From Enterobacterales bacterium (GTDB taxonomy: Bacteria; Pseudomonadota; Gammaproteobacteria; Enterobacterales; Enterobacteriaceae), in the NCBI GenBank assembly GCA_015655145.1, contig JAATFO010000137.1, forward strand, positions 1 to 34,176: 34,176 nt of DNA, written 5' to 3'. This document shows positions 32,733 through 34,176 of this stretch, piece by piece; within the stretch, counting starts at the first letter, position 1; each line of letters begins with the position of its first letter. The translations under genes and the position numbers were made by a program. The notes beneath the pieces were generated by a model, which made no database searches, was not told the origin of the DNA, and saw nothing but the letters and a program-made list of their open reading frames with translations.

Positions 32733-32827
32733 ATGCATGCAATGAGAATGCCAAAGGATAAAAACCAGAATTACGCCGCTGGCGAATGCGCCGATGAGCG
32801 AATGTTTAACCAGGAGAGAGCGAGCAG

Positions 32828-33877
32828 ATGAAACCATCGATAAAAGCAGGCTGTCTGACATTGGGCCTGTTGACCATGAGCTACAGTTTATCCACCAGTG
32901 CGGATGAGCTTTACTTTGCCAGTTGGGGAGGCGCTTACCAGGACGCTATCCGCGAAGCCTGGCTTAAGCCCTTTAATAAAGAAACCAGTATTGATGTCGT
33001 CGAGGATACCGACCCGCAGGTCAGCAAACTGAAAGCGATGCAGGATACCAACACCGTGTCATGGGATGTGGTGACGGAAAACAGCTCGCGCCTGGCCCGC
33101 GGCATTAAGCTGGGCGTATTTGAAAAAATCACCCCTGAAATGGTCAATCAGCAGCACGTCATCCCCGGCGCGCGCAACGATTACGGCGTCCCGTCAGAAA
33201 TTTTCTCCACCCTGATTGGCTTCTCAAGTAAAGCCTTCCCGGAGGGCAAGCCGCAGCCGAAAACCTTCGCTGATTTTTGGGACGTGAAAACCTTCCCCGG
33301 TAAACGCACCTTACAGGATGAGCCTGCAACGGTTATCGAAGCGGCGCTGATTGCTGACGGCGTCAAGCCTGAAGAGGTGTATAAAACGCTAAGCACGCCA
33401 GAAGGGGTCGATCGGGCGATGAATCAGATTAAGAAAATCAAACCCTACGTGGCGAAATGGTGGAAGAGTGGTGCGGAGCCGGTGCAGGCACTCTCCAGCG
33501 GTGAGGTGGTGATGGCGCTGGGCTGGAACGGTCGCTTCCAGTCGGGCATTGACGCGGGCGTACCAATCACAATGTCCTGGGACGATTCCGTCGCTCAGGT
33601 CGGTTACTTCGCGCTGGTTAAAGGCGCGCATAACCGCGACGCGGCGCTGAAGCTGCTCAACTACATTATTTCGCCGCAGCATCAGGCGGAATTCAGCAAG
33701 TATATCGCCTATGGCCCGACCACCAGCGAGGCCATGCAATATATCGATAAAGCGCGCAAGCAGCGTTTGCCGTCGACCCCGGAACGGCTGCAGCACACCC
33801 TGTTTATGGACGCTGGATGGTGGGATAAAAACGGCCCGGCCATCATTGAGCGCTACAACCAGGTGCGTGCGCAGTAA
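32828..33877 (+). CDS. Polyamine-type ABC transporter periplasmic binding protein (PotD/YdcS-like)
   Basis: A 349-residue exported protein. The signal peptide is MKPSIKAGCLTLGLLTMSYSLSTSA, cut before DELYFASWGGAY. The mature N-terminus LYFASWGGAYQDAIREAWLKPF and WWKSGAEPVQALSSGEVVMALGWNGRF identify the spermidine/putrescine-type solute-binding family (SBP_bac_8). GAGAGAGC lies 5-11 bases before ATG 32828. The permease gene follows 98 bases later after a large hairpin. A cationic or amine-containing substrate is suggested by the family but not proven; the facing operon with a PxpA-like enzyme points to uptake of an amide or amino compound degraded by it (inference). Confidence 0.88.
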   Translation: MKPSIKAGCLTLGLLTMSYSLSTSADELYFASWGGAYQDAIREAWLKPFNKETSIDVVEDTDPQVSKLKAMQDTNTVSWDVVTENSSRLARGIKLGVFEKITPEMVNQQHVIPGARNDYGVPSEIFSTLIGFSSKAFPEGKPQPKTFADFWDVKTFPGKRTLQDEPATVIEAALIADGVKPEEVYKTLSTPEGVDRAMNQIKKIKPYVAKWWKSGAEPVQALSSGEVVMALGWNGRFQSGIDAGVPITMSWDDSVAQVGYFALVKGAHNRDAALKLLNYIISPQHQAEFSKYIAYGPTTSEAMQYIDKARKQRLPSTPERLQHTLFMDAGWWDKNGPAIIERYNQVRAQ

Positions 33878-33929
33878 CGGCGGACTGTCGTTCATACGAA
33901 GCATACGTTGATTCAGAAAGTGACTGGGC

Positions 33930-33959
33930 GGACGGGGCGCCGTTGGCGGCATCCCGTCC
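33930..33959 (+). promoter_or_regulatory. Large intercistronic RNA hairpin between binding protein and permease
   Basis: GGACGGG (33930-33936) pairs with CCCGTCC (33953-33959), and an inner CGCC-GTT-GGCG stem (33938-33948) extends it. No T-run follows. Such structures commonly stabilise the binding-protein message and lower permease expression. Confidence 0.6.
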
Positions 33960-33974
33960 AAAACGGAGTGTGTT

Positions 33975-34176
33975 ATGGTGGCAACGATATTGACTGACAA
34001 TCTTAACCCATCCCGGCGGATCCGATGGCCCGGGCTGGCCCTCGTGGCGACGCTACCGTTGCTGCTTTTTTTACTGCTATTTTTTGTCTGGCCGATTGCC
34101 GGACTGCTTAAGCAAGGCTTCCTGGTGCAGGGCCGTTTTAGCCTCGAAAACTATCTCCATCTGTGGGATACCCCCA
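33975..34176 (+). CDS. ABC transporter permease, PotB-like, partial (runs off the window)
   Basis: Only the first 67 codons are present: MVATILTDNLNPSRRIRWPG, then a strongly hydrophobic first membrane segment LALVATLPLLLFLLLFFVW with PIAGLLKQGF, and the periplasmic GRFSLENYLHLWDTP segment, a hallmark of PotB/PotC/YdcU permeases. GGAG lies 7 bases before ATG 33975. It follows the binding protein gene of the same transporter. Confidence 0.85.
   Translation, partial: MVATILTDNLNPSRRIRWPGLALVATLPLLLFLLLFFVWPIAGLLKQGFLVQGRFSLENYLHLWDTP

Overview
The window looks like a chromosomal segment of an Enterobacterales bacterium. Several gene blocks match E. coli neighbourhoods: yfeC next to tRNA-Ala(GGC) genes; nupC, mntH, a ypeC-like gene and glk in a row; alaC with the 23-residue small protein gene ypdK facing it; and lpxH-ppiB divergent from cysS. 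In E. coli the nupC-to-alaC block and the lpxH-cysS block lie far apart, and yfeO sits between ypeC and glk. The genus is therefore rearranged relative to E. coli. A member of the Pectobacteriaceae or a Sodalis/Brenneria-like lineage is a reasonable guess, but the sequence I can read does not settle it.

Layout. 1-2115: yfeC, a formate/nitrite-family channel and two tandem tRNA-Ala genes behind a very strong promoter. 2123-9757: an organosulfur region centred on a LysR regulator. A leftward operon encodes an SsuD-like monooxygenase, an SsuA-like binding protein, a thiol dioxygenase and a four-domain rhodanese. A rightward operon encodes a second SsuA-like binding protein and a second flavin monooxygenase. 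Both promoter regions carry the same TATG-N9-CATA palindrome. No SsuB/SsuC transporter genes are present. 9816-16716: nupC, mntH with an MntR-type operator, a repeat-expanded ypeC-like gene, glk, an acetyltransferase preceded by a possible 10-codon leader ORF, alaC and ypdK. 16902-22504: an EmrA/EmrB-type efflux pair divergent from an IclR regulator, a universal stress protein, an unrecognised membrane-anchored protein, a small lipoprotein and a 145-bp palindromic element. 22562-23345: an apparently intact IS1-family element with its frameshift signal. 23528-26800: a Gly/His-rich mini-lipoprotein, then lpxH, ppiB and cysS.

26801-34176 looks accessory. It holds an MDR-family oxidoreductase divergent from an HxlR regulator, the wreck of a P4-type integrase, a 590-bp gene-free stretch with three direct and one inverted TTGAACCAACA-type repeats, and then a GC-rich catabolic cluster. 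That cluster has an aminotransferase, a DapA-family lyase and a divergent PxpA/LamB-YcsF protein in one operon. Across a TTGGTATACCAA operator lies a polyamine-type ABC transporter that runs off the window.

The two clusters of most biological interest are the organosulfur region (oxygenase, thiol dioxygenase and rhodanese in one overlapping operon) and the right-hand catabolic cluster. The latter combines enzymes that do not add up to a pathway I can name.
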